Source: Zonotrichia leucophrys gambelii | Lineage: Eukaryota > Chordata > Aves > Passeriformes > Passerellidae | Direction: 5' to 3' | Assembly (NCBI RefSeq): GCF_028769735.1 | Contig: NC_088169.1 | Span: forward strand, 43,367,229 to 43,431,228 | DNA: 64,000 nt | Shown: positions 12,895 through 26,339 of the stretch, one piece after another | How positions within the stretch are numbered: position 1 is the first letter of the stretch | Layout: each line of letters starts with the position of its first letter | The notes under the pieces: generated by a model | Seen by the model: the letters and a program-made list of their open reading frames with translations, nothing else | The model's database searches: none | Told to the model about the DNA's origin: nothing | Translations under genes and position numbers: made by a program

Positions 12895-13400
12895 TGTCAA
12901 CCCATCACCTGATCCTTCCCAAAAAGGGAACCAAATAACAAACAGAAGCTGGAGGCAAACAAATCAACAGATGGAATTTATTCAGAGAGGAATTACCTTG
13001 TGAAAACCATATCAGGCATGAAGAATTGATACTTTACCTTTGAGGTTTGGAAGTAACAGTCACTCTGTCTCAAATCCAGCAGGAGCATTTCCACTAAGGG
13101 CATTTATACCCAATGGTGCAGCAGCTAGAGGGCAATGTAGGAAATGGAGAGACACGGACACACCATCTTGTAATACCGGTGACCAGACAATGAAGAAGTG
13201 ACACATGGGAAGTGGGGCTTGATCCATCTTGTCAGGTTCCCTGCTTGGCCATTTGCTAAGGAGCAGCCCTGGCTGGCTCCAGGGACCAGTGGTGGTACCA
13301 TTCTCGACAGATTGCTGAGGAGCTTCTCAGGGGGATGGAGGAAAGCTGAAGGACTGTCACTCATCCCTTCACTACTGATGGAAAGCACACACTTCTGACA
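12895..13400 (-). mobile_element. Possible old LTR fragment
   Basis: On the minus strand a TATAAAT motif (near 13106) precedes an AATAAA signal (near 12972-12977) by about 130 bp, as in an LTR. The segment is also richer in GC than its surroundings. I could not find matching target duplications or certain TG...CA ends, so the boundaries are guesses. It may be a decayed ERVL-type LTR or just unique sequence. Confidence 0.25.
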
Positions 13401-14836
13401 TCAAAGAACAGAGAAGTAAAACTCTGTGAAATGCAAGTGTTAAGCATTGGAGAACGCTCTGAGGCATGTCCTCTTGAAACTGCTGGAGCAACAAGAATGA
13501 GCAGTGATAGAAAGCACTGACAAAGTTATGATTACTGAATGACAGCTGCTCAAGAAGGCATTCCAACTAGGTGTGTCAGATGCTTGTTTATATGCAAAGA
13601 GGGTAGACTTTCTTCATGTCATGTATATGTTTCTCTTTAAGAAATGTCTTCATGTGCTCTCTCAGCAGTTGAATATTTTAGTTCTTTATTTTTTAATCAC
13701 TTAGAGAATTTTGACCTATGCTTCATCAGGTAAGCAAGCTGAAGGGAACAAAACTGTTTTATTTATGTTATCTTCTCAACACAGTCTGCAGACTTTTAGG
13801 GTATATTAAGACTATGTAATGTGGGAACACTTCTGATTTCCTGAACTCAAGCATTAACACCAGCCATACTGCCTCTCTACCCTTGGAGATGAAAAGGGAT
13901 GATACGTGATGTTGACATCATGCTACAGATGAAGGAAAACCTTTCTACAGCATATAAACACAGTCATTGCTTTAGTTTTATTCTGCTTTTAGACACAGGA
14001 TTCTGAATCAATGCAGATGATGCTGCTGCTGTTTGTGCACAGTGATACACTCAGACTTGGTTTCAGTGGAGCACACTTGTGCTTACAGCTTTCCACATGC
14101 CATTGAACATGTATTTACTTTAACAACATGCATACTTCTTCCAGATATCCTGCTTGAAACTGCATATATAGTCAATTTCAGTAAAGAATAGTTTCCATAT
14201 TTCATTGGCAGATTCAAAATTTAATCTTCTTGATATGTGGATTTAATTTAGGGATCTGCCAAGCAACCATATATCTGGATTTTATTTCAATATATTAAAT
14301 CTTATTTTAAGCCTCAAATAATCCCTATGATTAAAAAACTGAACTTCTGACAATATGTCTCTGATTCTACTTGTTCCTTGGGGTTCTTCAATGCTGTGAA
14401 GTATAGGTTAATAGAGAGGTTCATATAATTGTGTTGATCACCATTTAAACAATCACTAAGTCTAATTCCTAAGAAATCTAAAATGATCCATTATGCAGTT
14501 GCATAACTTTTCCTGTATCAAACAAAGTAGCTTTTTCTTTCTGAATTATTATTATTTTACTACCAGTACCTCCAAAGACATGAAGGAGCAGATCTGGTCT
14601 GTTAATTCACTTTAACTATAAAATTGTCTTGTGCAACAGATAGCACTCCTGTGAATTTTAATTCATTTAGTCTGGTGTACTACCAGAAGAGTAACACCAC
14701 TATACAGATACTTTGAGCAATCAATCAGCAGTGCTCCAAGGGAGGAGAAGCTGAGCTTTGGAACATTTCACCGGCAGAAACACAGCTTCTGAGCTTCTGA
14801 AAGAAAAAAGGATTCTTGCTGCTTCCCTCGAACAAA

Positions 14837-14928
14837 ACTTAAATATAAAAACAAAATATAGAATAAAAAATGAAAATCAAACACTTAAAAATAAAAATAA
14901 AATATAGAATAAAAAATGAAAATCAAAC
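14837..14928 (+). repeat. Two-copy tandem duplication, 46-bp unit
   Basis: An A-rich 46-bp unit occurs twice head to tail (14837-14882 and 14883-14928). The copies differ at only a few positions in the A/T-rich first third and share the later segment that ends ATGAAAATCAAAC. The near identity points to a recent slippage or replication event. Confidence 0.9.
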
Positions 14929-17523
14929 ACTATTCCAGCTGGAGGAAGAGGAGGAGAAAAAGCCAGCAGATTATTCAGTAAGGTTCTCTCACCTATTTTT
15001 GCTCTGAACAATGTAATCAATCTCTGCATTACCATATTCACTTTACATTTTCCCATTTGACTGATTTTCAGATGGAATCACTGTCACATAAGAGCACTAG
15101 ACAGAATTACTGTGTCTTTTCTGCCAGCTACTGCATTACATTTATAGTTCAATATCTGGTGTTCATTTTCTTTTTTCCTTTTCACATCCTTGTTTTACCT
15201 TTTCTCTGACCAGCATCATCCCTATTCCTAATTACACTCAAGACTTTGCACATACTTGAGGATGAATTTTCATTATTTATCAGTAGTTTATCTCCTAAGA
15301 GCTCATAATGTACAGAATAGCCTCACAGTACACTGTATATGGGAATATGCATGTAGGAGTAATAACACTCTTTGAAGTGTTTCCTTCATGCTGTGTTCCA
15401 AATCTAACTCCCTATGACATGTTTGCTGCATAAGTCTGTATTCAGGACATGAGATAGATAGGGCTATTATTATCACAGTTTTTGAGAAATTCCTCTTATT
15501 TCAAGAATAAAAGTTGAAACAGTTGGGCTCAGAATGCCATTTGTAAAGTAACCAGCAGTTTTTACAATCTTTTGACTTATTCTGCTTTGTTAGCAAAACT
15601 GAAAAATGCAAGGATTAAATATCAGCATGTCAAAAATTTCAGATGCCAAACCGTGAAGCAATCAGAAAAGCTATAAAAACAAGCCTTGCTAGATTAAATA
15701 ATTCTAATGCATGTTTCCAAGTTTTTCTGTAAATTATGAGCCTACAGTAAACACTACAGTCCTCCCATATTACACTGCTGCTCACAGCTCATGGTACCAG
15801 GAAATTCAGAGCATATGGGTCCCAGAGCAGTTCCTTTTCCCACACATAAGGAAACCAGAGCCTTCATGCCCTGCATTCTCTAACTGCACTATGACCCTAA
15901 ACAAGCCTACATTTTACAGTGCCCAAAGTGGAGTTAACCACCATGTCACCACCTTTTCCTACCACTCCTTCAGACTGATACCCTATCCATCCATTTAACT
16001 TCCTGCCACATCCTTGTTACTGATAGCTGTAATCATGTCTGGGAATGTATGTAATCCCACAGCCAGAAGTCAGCACCTCCAGACAGTCAGTTATTACTCT
16101 GAGATTGCTGAGTGTCAGAGATTTAGGTTTAAGAACTCCACAGAGGCAATGGTTAATCACCGATATCTCTATTATCTAAGGGATATAGCCTGCAACTAAG
16201 GTGAGCTTCTCCTCACAGGCGGTGGAATCATATGGATCTGTTTCCCATAAGAACATTTCAAGGTTTATGTGCACTAGGACGTCTGTAGGGTGACTGAAGC
16301 ATGAGCTTTTATAAAACATTTATAGATCAGTGGTGCCTTATGTTTTTGTCATTTCCTAGAATTTCATAATCTAATCAGGATACTTTTCCTGAGAATCAGG
16401 ACCTGTCCAATCCAGAATATTGAAAAGAGTAGTTTGCAAGTGTTTTATCAGGGAACTGTATTTGCAAGTATCAATTCTTTCCCCAAGGACTGGAGCACTT
16501 GAATTTTTTTGTCCTGGAAGACAAAAACCCAGAGATTGTGTTGTTTCATTGCCTGCTAAAAAACTCCTAAAATTTTTTCAAAGAATTAGTAAATTCTAGA
16601 AAAATTTCTTAGAGGGACTGGCATCTACCATTTCTAAGTATATCTTTGGGAATCAATGACTAACAGATATTTCAAAAAAGATGGGAAAGTCTAGTTGCAT
16701 TTGATTAACTACTCAGCTGTGGAATCAGCAACCTAACATCACAGATGTTAGGGGAAGGAAGCACAAGTGTCCAGAGATTATGTGTGCACTATACACTAGT
16801 AACATGCCTGTGATGGTAGTGACTATATTATTCAATATAATTTCATCTGGAGTAAATAAATAATCACAATCTCCAGCCAATCTAATGAGCTAGTGTAGTT
16901 TATTCCTTCCATACCTCTAATTTTGAATTTGGAATTACAAATGTTTAGTTCCATTGATTGCTTTAATTTTGCCATTAAATTTAGTGTTTAGTAACTGTGA
17001 AATGGTGAAGTGAAAGTAAGACTGTTATTTGAGAATGGGCAGACCTGGTTTGACAAATCCAGATGGATTATAAGGTTTTCTCAAAGAATTTTGTTATTCA
17101 AAAAACTGCTGGAATCTAGCAGGAAGAGAAAAAACTTATGCTAAGAAGCCACAATTCAAGTAATATGTTTTAATTTTTTAAAATGAGTAATACAGGTTGG
17201 TACTGAAATAAAATTTTGTCTTGAATGAAATACAAAACCACTCCGACTAGAAAAAGTTCACAGAGCTTTACTAGGCATTGATGCCACCTACTGGAAACCA
17301 ATAGAGGCAGAAAATCCAGGTCTGAGCAGTGCTCAAATGCCCAAAGGAAAATCAGTGAATTGCTGTCACATATAATCACTAAAGACATAAGCTTGGTGTC
17401 AAACATGGACAAGCTCACTGAAAAAATCAAAATCATGATACTGTGTACCTACACAGTAACGAGAGTGCTTGCAATTGTGTGTACCAAAACAAAATCTGTC
17501 CATTGTGAACATTAAACTCTAAG

Positions 17524-17550
17524 CAAAAACCCAGAAGTTCTGGGTTTTTG
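17524..17550. repeat. 27-bp perfect palindrome
   Basis: The 13 bases from C17524 to A17536 are the exact reverse complement of T17538 to G17550, around a single central G. The arms read CAAAAACCCAGAA and TTCTGGGTTTTTG. A short hairpin or a symmetric protein site is possible. No neighbouring feature explains it. Confidence 0.8.
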
Positions 17551-18170
17551 AATTCTGAAGTTTTAAGAGGGTTTTTTTGTACAAGGGACAGTCATACAAA
17601 ATATGTGACAATATGAGATATTTCCCTGTTGCTTTAAGGTAAAGACAATTTCTTTGTTGAGAGTTGAAATAGACCTTCCAATTACATTTGAATGCATAAC
17701 CATATCTTTCTGTTATAACTTGAAAAATCATGCATCTGCCAACTGTAAAATGAAGTCACCATATTATATAACCAAAATAAGGAGGGTCTCTAGACCATCC
17801 CTGATCAGAAATTAGATCAAAATACAAATTACTTTAAATATTATTTGCTGATTTGAAAGGGAGCTAGTATAGCCACCTAATAATAAATGTTCTAAAGGAA
17901 AAAGTTTAACACTTCCACTCAGGCAATTAAAACCTTCTGTTCTTTTTCCTCTCACAAACACAGAGCATTCTAGGCATATTTATTTTGTGTCAGTTCAAAT
18001 TTTCTGACAAACTGAGACATTCCAGGCATCCTCACACTATATATTACATTGTGATCCTAATATTATAGCCCAGGAATCAGTGCCATGCACAACCCACCTA
18101 CAAGTATGAGAACAATTTTTAATAACAAAGAAAAGTGTAAAAGTACAAATTGTAATGGGAAAAAAAAGGA

Positions 18171-19412
18171 TCACAGGGTCGTGGAATCTTAGAATATGCT
18201 AATTTGGAAGGGATCCATGAGGATCATCAAGGCCAATCCCGGCCCTGCACAGGACACTCTGAGTCACACCATGTGCCTGAGAGCATTGTCCAAACATTTC
18301 TTGAACTCTGTCAGGCTGGTGCTGAGACCACTTTCCTGGGGAGCCTGCTCCAGAGCCCAACCACCTTCTAGGGGAAGAACCTTTTCCTGATATCCAATCT
18401 AAACCTCCTCTGACTCAGACTGATGCTATTTCCCTGAATCCTTTCACTGGTCACGTGAGTGAAGAAGTCGGTACCTGTCCGTCCTCTTCCCTCACGAGGA
18501 GGTTGGGAGACTGCAGCAAGGTCTCCCTTTAGTCTCCTTCAGGCTGAAAAGAACAAGTGACCTCAGCCATTCCTCATAAGGCTTTCCCTCAATGCCTTCA
18601 CCATCCTCATGGCCGTACCTTGGACACGCTTAATGCCATTTTATACTGTAGCATCCAAAACTGCCCCCAGCACTCGAGATGAGGCTGCCCCAGTGCAAAG
18701 CAGAACAGGACAATCCCCTCCCTTGCCCGGCTGCTGATGCTGTCCGTGATGCCCCCCAGGACACGTTTGTCCCTCCTGGCTGCCAGGACACTGCTGACAA
18801 ACATTTGTCTTGACATCAACCACGACACCCAGGTCCATTTCCACAGTGCTGCTCCCCAGCTTCTCTTTCCCTGGTCTGTGCACACAACCAGGGTTGCCCC
18901 AGCCCAGGTGCAGAACCCAGCACTTCCCTGTGTTAAAGTTCGTGTGATTGGTGATTGCTCAGTTGTCTCTCAGTTCTCTGGAGGGACCTCAGTTGAGGTC
19001 CCTCAAGGCAGTCGAGAGCTCCTCCTAGTTTAGTGTTACTGGCAAACTTACCTAGAACCTCTTCAAGTCCCACATGGAAGTCATTTATGAAGACATTGAA
19101 GAGAACTGGGCTGAGGATGGAGCCCTGTGGAACCCCACCAGTGACCAGATGGCAGCCTGATGTTACTCCACTCCCTAGGATCCTTTGTGCCCAGTCTGTG
19201 AACCAGTTCCTCACCCATTGTGTAACACCCTTATTCAACCGAGTGCTGGATATTTTGACCACAAGGATACTGTGAGAGACAGTATCAAAAGCTTTGCTGA
19301 AATCCAAAATTATTAGATCTACTGGATTTCCTAAATCAGGTTACCTTGTTGTATGAGGAAATTATGTTAGACAAACATGACTCTCCCCAGGTGAAGCCAT
19401 GTTCATCTTGGA
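18171..19412 (-). mobile_element. CR1 LINE, 5'-truncated, antisense
   Basis: This is the longest CR1 copy in the window, about 1.24 kb. Its 3' end lies at 18171, where a degraded form of the CR1 terminus is followed by the typical run of 3' region sequence. The far end reaches into the reverse transcriptase gene (18933-19307). The 5' part of the element is missing, as is usual for CR1 because reverse transcription often stops early. Several frameshifts separate the reverse transcriptase segment from the 3' end, so the copy is dead. Confidence 0.93.
18933..19307 (-). pseudogene. CR1 reverse transcriptase fragment, inactivated
   Basis: The 124-codon open stretch carries reverse transcriptase landmarks of CR1 ORF2: DFSKAFDTVSH at residues 2-12 and GVPQGSILSP at 58-67. 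The catalytic box, which in CR1 reads FADD, is FASN here (88-91), so both active-site aspartates are lost. The stretch covers only part of the palm domain of a protein that is normally several times longer. It has no start of its own, since the first ATG is just an internal methionine, and the frame fails after residue 124. It is a fossil and not a host gene. Confidence 0.92.
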
Positions 19413-22400
19413 TATTCTCAAAAGAAATAAATTTGAAGTCATCGCTGTTTCTAAAATAATGTTTTCTGGTTTTGTGTATTGCACTCTTTTCAACAAAAAT
19501 AAAACTTAAAAGGTCACGTTGGTCCTTAGTTTCTCAACTGCTCTAACTTACAGATATACAAATGCAATACTCTAGACAGAAATAGAAATGGCAGAAACAA
19601 GAAAGGGCTTAGTGTAAACTTGCTATATTAACTCAACAGAAATAAAGAATCATAAAGACAAAATGTAGTAAAACATGACAAGAAATCCTGCATCAGATGC
19701 AAAATCAATTAAGAGTTAAAATTGTTTTAATATTGCTCTAGAACTCAAAATTAAATAGAAGAATACATTCACTCTATGCCAATTCCTTTACAACGTACAT
19801 TCCAACCTCATACAGAGAATTCTTGTCAGACAAGACTTTGTTAATTTGATGTATTATATATTTCAAGAAATAAAAACTTATCCCAAAGAGAACTCTTGTT
19901 CCCTTAGTCTCATAAAATTTCAGCATTTTTGCAGTGCCATTGGCAAAGGTAGCAGTAAAATGCAGGGAAAGATTTTAAAATTGATAGTATCCTGCTAAGC
20001 TATAAGCACATTTAGTGGTTATGGCACAGGAAAAAACCTTATGAAAGGCTGCACAAGACAGATATATGCTGAACCAATGCGTAAAAATGAGTAAATCTGG
20101 TCCTAAAACTATGCAGGATATCCTTTACAATTACTGACTGATCTCATATATGCAGTGACTGCATTCTTTTCAGCATAAGAGATCCCATATCCAATTTCCA
20201 TAATCTCAGCATAGTTATGGCAACTTTGAAAGGGCTTTAAAGCAAGTGCAGAGCTAAAGTTCTTTTCTCTCCAATGCTGCTTATTCCACATCAATTCTCA
20301 GTGATCTCAGAAAGAATTTTAGAAATGAGTACAGTGAAGCCTAGCCCCATGTCTCCTGATATTTTTTCAAGTAGTACAGATGAGTAGAATAGGTTTGTCA
20401 AAGTACAGAATGTAACTGAATGTAGAGAACTTTGAGGCAGTAAGATTCCTGCAGCTGGGAAATCCAAGCAGACAAATAGATCTGCAAAAGGAAAAGGGAC
20501 AGGAAAATCTAAACAAATAAAAATAGGCAACTTCTGGAGGAGAAGAAAAGTTGACCATTCCTTGCCTTCAAGCAGCAGCCACTATGCTTAAACAGAGCTC
20601 CCCTCCAGAAGTGCTTTCATATCCTTGAATTTTATAAACCATATGTAAGACTTAATGACAAAATCATAAAAATGTCTTAGCTTCTGGGACAAAATCACTA
20701 CTTAAATTATAAAAAAATGAAGTTATTCAGATTTCACTGTGGAACTTCAAAATTAAACCCTATGATAGTTAATGAGCTGGTAATCCCAGTGTTTAGGTAG
20801 AATGTGGACTGAGGTTCCAGATTTCTCTGAGATGAGCAGAGAACAAACAGGAAGGTGAACAGGGGAATCCCATGAAAGGATTTGTTTTTATTGCAGTGCA
20901 AAATGAGAAATATTGATGTTACAAATTAACCTTGTTTTTCACTGAAGTGTATATTACATTGATGATAACTTTCACTTTCATCTTGGACATTTTATTATTC
21001 AATATTTCAGCCCCAGTAGGTCTATATTTGCCATAGGACCAGAGTATTTTGACTTACTTTTCCTTTTCAGTCCCCAACAACATCCACAGAGGCTTCTGTC
21101 ACACAACCCTGCTTTGGTGTTACTTGTATATTGTTTTCATTGAGCTATGCAGTTCTGACAGCATGCAATTCTTAAGTCTAGCCTGCTGTCACTCTTTAAT
21201 GCTTCTCTTCTGAAGAACTAGACATCTGTTCAGTTATATTTAGAGCATAATTCAACAAAATATTTAACTGCATGTTTAAATCTATTGCTATGAGTTATGT
21301 ACATAGATAACTTAAAAGATATGGGGTTTAAAGTGTTTCTCAGGTTTTATACAGACAGTATTCTTCACCTTGTATGGGAAAATCTTTTTATTTTAAATAT
21401 GTATTTATCAGATCTTGTCCTTTCAGTTAGCACTGTTGAAAAGAAAGTGTGAAGAGGCAATACTAGCTGACGTACTGTCAAATCACAACCAAAACCTGGA
21501 TTTTTTAATCTCTAAGAAGTTAATACACAAATGTTGGAGCTTTTTCAGAAATGGCTTGGAAGGCAGCTGTGGGGGACAGGTTCTCACGGCCTGTTTCTGT
21601 AAACAGTAGAAGTTCTCAGGTTTTTTTTAATTACAAGTAAAAGTGACAAACATGAAGACCTTGAGAACCTTGCATACCAGAGTTCTCAGGCAGCTTTCTC
21701 ATAACAAGTAGATATTCTATCTTTGGCTGTTTTGGGAAAGCAAAAATAATTTTGAGAACCCAAATCTTGATATTGGAAACATAAGGAGGAGTTGGTGTTA
21801 TCTCTGACCTATTGTGAGCTCAGATTTTGCAATATGCATGAAGTGAATTAACACTGTTATAAAAAGTGCCTAGTTGTTTAATAAATGGGAGTCGATGCTG
21901 AACAATGAAAGTTGGGTCTTCTCCCTCCATCTTCAATACACAAACACTGAATCATTATTGGCCATAGAAAGATAGGAATTAATTAAGTCTTGATAACTAT
22001 TAATTGTATGTTATTCACATCTATAGGCACCATGATTCATCTTTCATTTTGATACATGCAACAAGTAAGGAAAGAAGTTGTGTCTGATCTCATAATCTTA
22101 GCAGTTTCAACAGGTTCCTCTAAAAAACAATTGGAAGCATTTGTGAATTTATAGAAAACAAAATTCTTCTCAGTGGGTTCATCTGATTTTAATAGGAATG
22201 GATCTCTGGAAAAGACATACAGAGCCAAATTCAGCAAAGCTCTCTATGCCTCCAGCAGAATCAATGCCAGCTTGGGTAACAGGGCTGTCTACACTGCTCA
22301 CAGTAATAAGAGGTGTCTTTGATCCTAAACATGGTCAGAAGATGCAGCTCATAGAAAAAATGTGCAGAGAAAAACAGGGGTGTGAAATACCACCTTTTTT

Positions 22401-22827
22401 TCCAGAGTTTAAGGATTCCATCACCAGGAATCAGAGCCATTCTTTTGGATAAGTAACCAAAGAACCGACCCACTCTTAGGCTGTGACTGATACCACTTCC
22501 TATGGGTATGGCACTCCTCAGTCTCCTGTTGGAACTGCTTTTACTGCTCAGCAAAGAATTTAATGAACAAGGTGAGTAAAAGGAGTAAAAGGCCAGATGA
22601 AAAGGCCACTTTGGTAGCCCAGTAATTATGGCTGAGAAGATACTTGGCTCTGTGTACCTGCTACAAAGGCTGTGTTTAAAATGAGGTTTAATCATTCCTG
22701 AAATGAAATGCCAAGTTGAGTTTATGTCATGGTCCTAATGAAATGCCTGTGTGTTGGATTTGACACCTATAATTACAGCCCAATTCATGAATGTAGAAGT
22801 GAAGTTCACCTTTATTTTTTTCACTGC
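19413..22827. other. AT-rich unique DNA, no gene seen
   Basis: No recognised transposon or exon. A 144-codon minus-strand frame at 22261-22695 is among the longest outside known repeats, but it matches no family convincingly. Confidence 0.55.
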
Positions 22828-22920
22828 TTTCAACCTGGTCTAGTGGGACATGTCCCTGCCCATGGCAGTGAGGTTGAACTAGATGATCTTTAATGTCCCT
22901 TATTATAACTATCTTATAAA
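22828..22920 (+). mobile_element. CR1 LINE 3' end fragment
   Basis: About 90 bp matches the CR1 3' region as I know it: CAACCTGGTCTAGTGG, then the TGTCCCTGCCCATGGCAG segment and TTGAACTAGATGATCTTTAA. The final ATTCTATGA-type repeat has decayed to AT-rich sequence. Extreme 5' truncation is common for CR1. Confidence 0.9.
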
Positions 22921-25465
22921 TTAAATGTTACTGAATTATCCCACTAATCATAAAGCGATAGTGAAACCTGGTTTGTCACAGACATCTGTCCACCTTCCCC
23001 TATGTTTCCTCTGCCTATTTTCATTGATATGAAACATGATCTCACCTCCATCCTATCCTTAAACAACTCCACAGCAATTCTTCAGCTCTCCTCCAGCAGT
23101 TCCCAATTCAACAGTAATGACAGACTCTCCTGACATCCCTATCGCCTGCTTGCCATAATTTAGCAGACTTTCATCACAAAATCCTCCCTAAAATCCCCTC
23201 AGTTTCCCCTAGCAGCACATTCCTCCAGTAATACTAGCTCCCTTTCTCCATTTTTGGTACATGGATAAATTAAGTCAATATCACTGCAATGTCTTGCTGC
23301 TGAGTGACATCTATTCCTTCATTAAATGTGGGTGAAGAAGGGTAAAAGGCACAGAAGTTATCAGGAGCATTGGTAAACACACCACCACTGCACAGGTTTT
23401 AGCTTCTTAGGAGGCTGAAAAGACGTTCACATCTGATTAACAAATCTATCTTACTGGAGGTAACATTTGGATAGTCATATTTCACTAGGCAAAACCTATT
23501 TTGCGTTGCAAAGGTAACTGGAATCATGGTACAAATTGATTTATTTAAAATATTTTGCTGCAGTGCTGCTGGGAAAGCGTTTGTCATGTTAATTAAATTA
23601 GGTCAATGATGGGCAAGTATCTGTACAGTAGTAAGAAATATCTTCTTTTTCTTAATTCCAGCAACAATCTGTTGTATGGAACAATATTTATGCATCTTAT
23701 ATACATGAATGGATGTTGGTAATGCATACTCAGTTTCCACAGTGTATGGAATGCACACTACAGGCAATTCAGTTTTAAAAGCAAAAAAAAAATTAACAGA
23801 TTGGCTCCTTCTTGAATCCAAAGTGGTACTCAGACATGTTAGTCAAGTCAGTAACGATGCCTGCTGTTCAAGTTCATCTTGCTATGAGGTTTTGTGGAAT
23901 TTTAAACCACATCTTTCTCTCATTTGAATAGCCTATTTCTTTACCTGGAAATAAATTACTTTTGGAGGTATTTTAGGAGAGAAAAAATTTTCCAAGCATT
24001 TCTCATACATAAAATATATCAAGTCCATGTGAAATGCCTCAAACAGAACACTCAGCTTGTAGCAGAGGCTTTCAATTTTACCTTTTATTCTCTGTAATAG
24101 TTACAAGCCATTTCCCCCTTCTTTTCAGTATTTGAATGGCATATTTCATTCACACATCCATTGCTTTCTGCCCAGCATGGTAATTCAGCTAAAGGAAAAA
24201 GCTTAGTATTTGAAAATGTCAGCTGCCCAAAAGATATTTAGAAGTCTGTGAATGTTAACCTTTCTAACATTTGCTTAAAGCCATCTGAAATTAATTTTCC
24301 TCTCTGCCTTCCCGTATCTGAATAAGGAAAAAGAACTACTCTAAGATGCCTATTTAAGCAGAAACTGATACAAGGTGTATGATCTCTGGGGAAAACAGGC
24401 CTCCTAATATATGTAAATAACTCCCATTCACATTACCATAACTGCAGAGGAACAGATTTTCTCCCAAGATTTTTATTCAGTAAATTAAATTCATGTTCAC
24501 CTCTCTCAGTTCCTCTTACTTATTCTCATAAAAATTTCTTTTTCTGATGATCTGTGCACACCTTTCTCATCAGCTCACTGTACATAAAATTAAATGAATA
24601 GAGATTTACAAGTAGCTTTAAGTAATCTTAGTACCAAGGATATTTGTTTTTAACCATTGATTATCAATTCACCAAGTCAAGATTACTGGCAAACACATAA
24701 ATCCTGAAGAAAGCTTTGAAAATATTATCAATTCAAATAAGACTTCACTGTGTAACCACAAAACACAACAGAACTACAGAGTAAAATGCCTCAATTTGTT
24801 GGATCATCATTAATGTGAATGTGACACTGTCTATTATATGTTTGATTGCATCCTCTCAACACAAAGTAAAATGAAACTGCAGATCTGATTAAAAACAACA
24901 CACCATGTAATCATTTCAAAGCAGTACAACAGCTAAAATTGTTTGTAAAGAAAAAATAATAATCTTAAAATGATTTATGCTTGAAGCAAGTAACTTTTTG
25001 CTACTGATACAGTTCGTTCTCTATATCAAAACAAGGTTTTTAAAAGTATATTCCCAAAAATAAATAGTATATACTCAACATTAAAAGGTCCCATTTGGAT
25101 AAAACAATATGAGTTTATAGAGGCAAATCTAAATTTTTCACTTTTTTTTTTCTTCCCTCTGTGTTCTTGAGAAAAGGAAAAGTTACACTCTTTCCTGCTG
25201 ATGTGTAATCAGAGCTCCTGCAGAAAAACCACTCTGGGCCACGTAAATGGAAAGTGACCATGGCAACCCGAACAAATATTAGACAACGTGAGGACACAAC
25301 CAAGACTTATATAAAGTCCTAATTTTTACTTTTGAAATGCTTAGCTTCTCCTTTTTCTTTTAAAATCACATCTGAGCTCCATCTAGAGTCCACATCGTTC
25401 ATTATTCACACACAGTGTTATCTTCCCTAAAGATGCTAGAGTTGATGTCCAGCATCTCACATTCA
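22921..25465. other. AT-rich unique DNA, no gene seen
   Basis: No structure beyond short homopolymer runs. A C/T-rich patch lies at about 22980-23250. No exon is recognisable. Confidence 0.6.
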
Positions 25466-25590
25466 GTGTCTGTCATGGTTTGAGCTTGGCACAGAGCCAG
25501 TGCCCCCATGAAAATGCCTCACCCTGGTGTCTGCTGTGAGATGTGACCAGGAATAAGCAAAACAGGCTCCAACTTAAACATAAATAACAC

Positions 25591-25596
25591 TTTATT
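25591..25596 (-). terminator. LTR polyadenylation signal
   Basis: AATAAA on the minus strand in the context GGTAATAAAGTG, about 120 bp before the left end of the 1.3-kb LTR. It sets the orientation of the element. Confidence 0.55.
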
Positions 25597-26339
25597 ACCT
25601 AAAACTACAGGAAAAAAAAAATAGGAAAGACTATAAGGAAAAGAAAAAAAAATTGAAAACCTTACAAAAACCACTTTTCCTCCTCCCCACTCCCTGACTT
25701 TCCCAATCCAATACATTCTCTCAAAAAACACCAACTGCCCAGCCCAGCACGACACTTTAGTATACTCAAACTGCAGTTCATGAAGAGGAAAGGAGTCCTT
25801 CTTGTTCCATAGGCTTCTCCTGGAAACACACTGAAATCCCGGATGCTTCCTTGTCACTTCGGCACCGCCCGGGGGAAAAAAGTCCTTCTGCCGCTTGTGA
25901 CATGTTCCTTCCATGCCCAGTGCTCTCACCACCGAGACATGGATCAGAGCTGCTTTTAGGGTGGTCTTTCAAGGATGCCTTGTCTCACTCCAAAAAGGCA
26001 CAGTCTCTGCTTTTGGGACAACTGTCCCCCCCATATTTTTCCAACCCCCTGGGGCCGGGGGGTCCTCACAAATGAACCCTCCTGGTTTTGAGGCACTGCC
26101 TCCCCCTAAATGCAGTCTGTGTCACAGGAACAACTGAGTCCATGGCTACAAGAAAAAGTCCAGCCAAAAGGCCACTCCAAATCATCTCTCCCCATCCAAT
26201 CATCTCCACAATCTCCGGGCCAAGTCATCTCATCTCTCATCTCCCTTCTTATTCAGCTTCGAGGAGGATTAGCATTTTTGTAAGGCCCCAATCATGAAAG
26301 GAAAGGGTTAAAAGTTTCAGTCTCTGTCTATCTTAGAAC

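Larger units (their letters stand above)
13401..18170. other. AT-rich unique DNA, no gene seen
   Basis: Nothing here resembles an exon or a known repeat apart from the 46-bp tandem duplication (14837-14928) and the 27-bp palindrome (17524-17550). Confidence 0.6.

Noticed and set aside
22261..22695. 144-codon minus frame with a stretch (GYLSK...LWKKRWY) that at first recalled a PH domain or a glutamate receptor tail
   Set aside because: Only a few residues fit either family, the surrounding positions do not, and there are no splice sites or neighbouring exons to support it. Rough expectation for AT-rich DNA allows an occasional frame of this length by chance.
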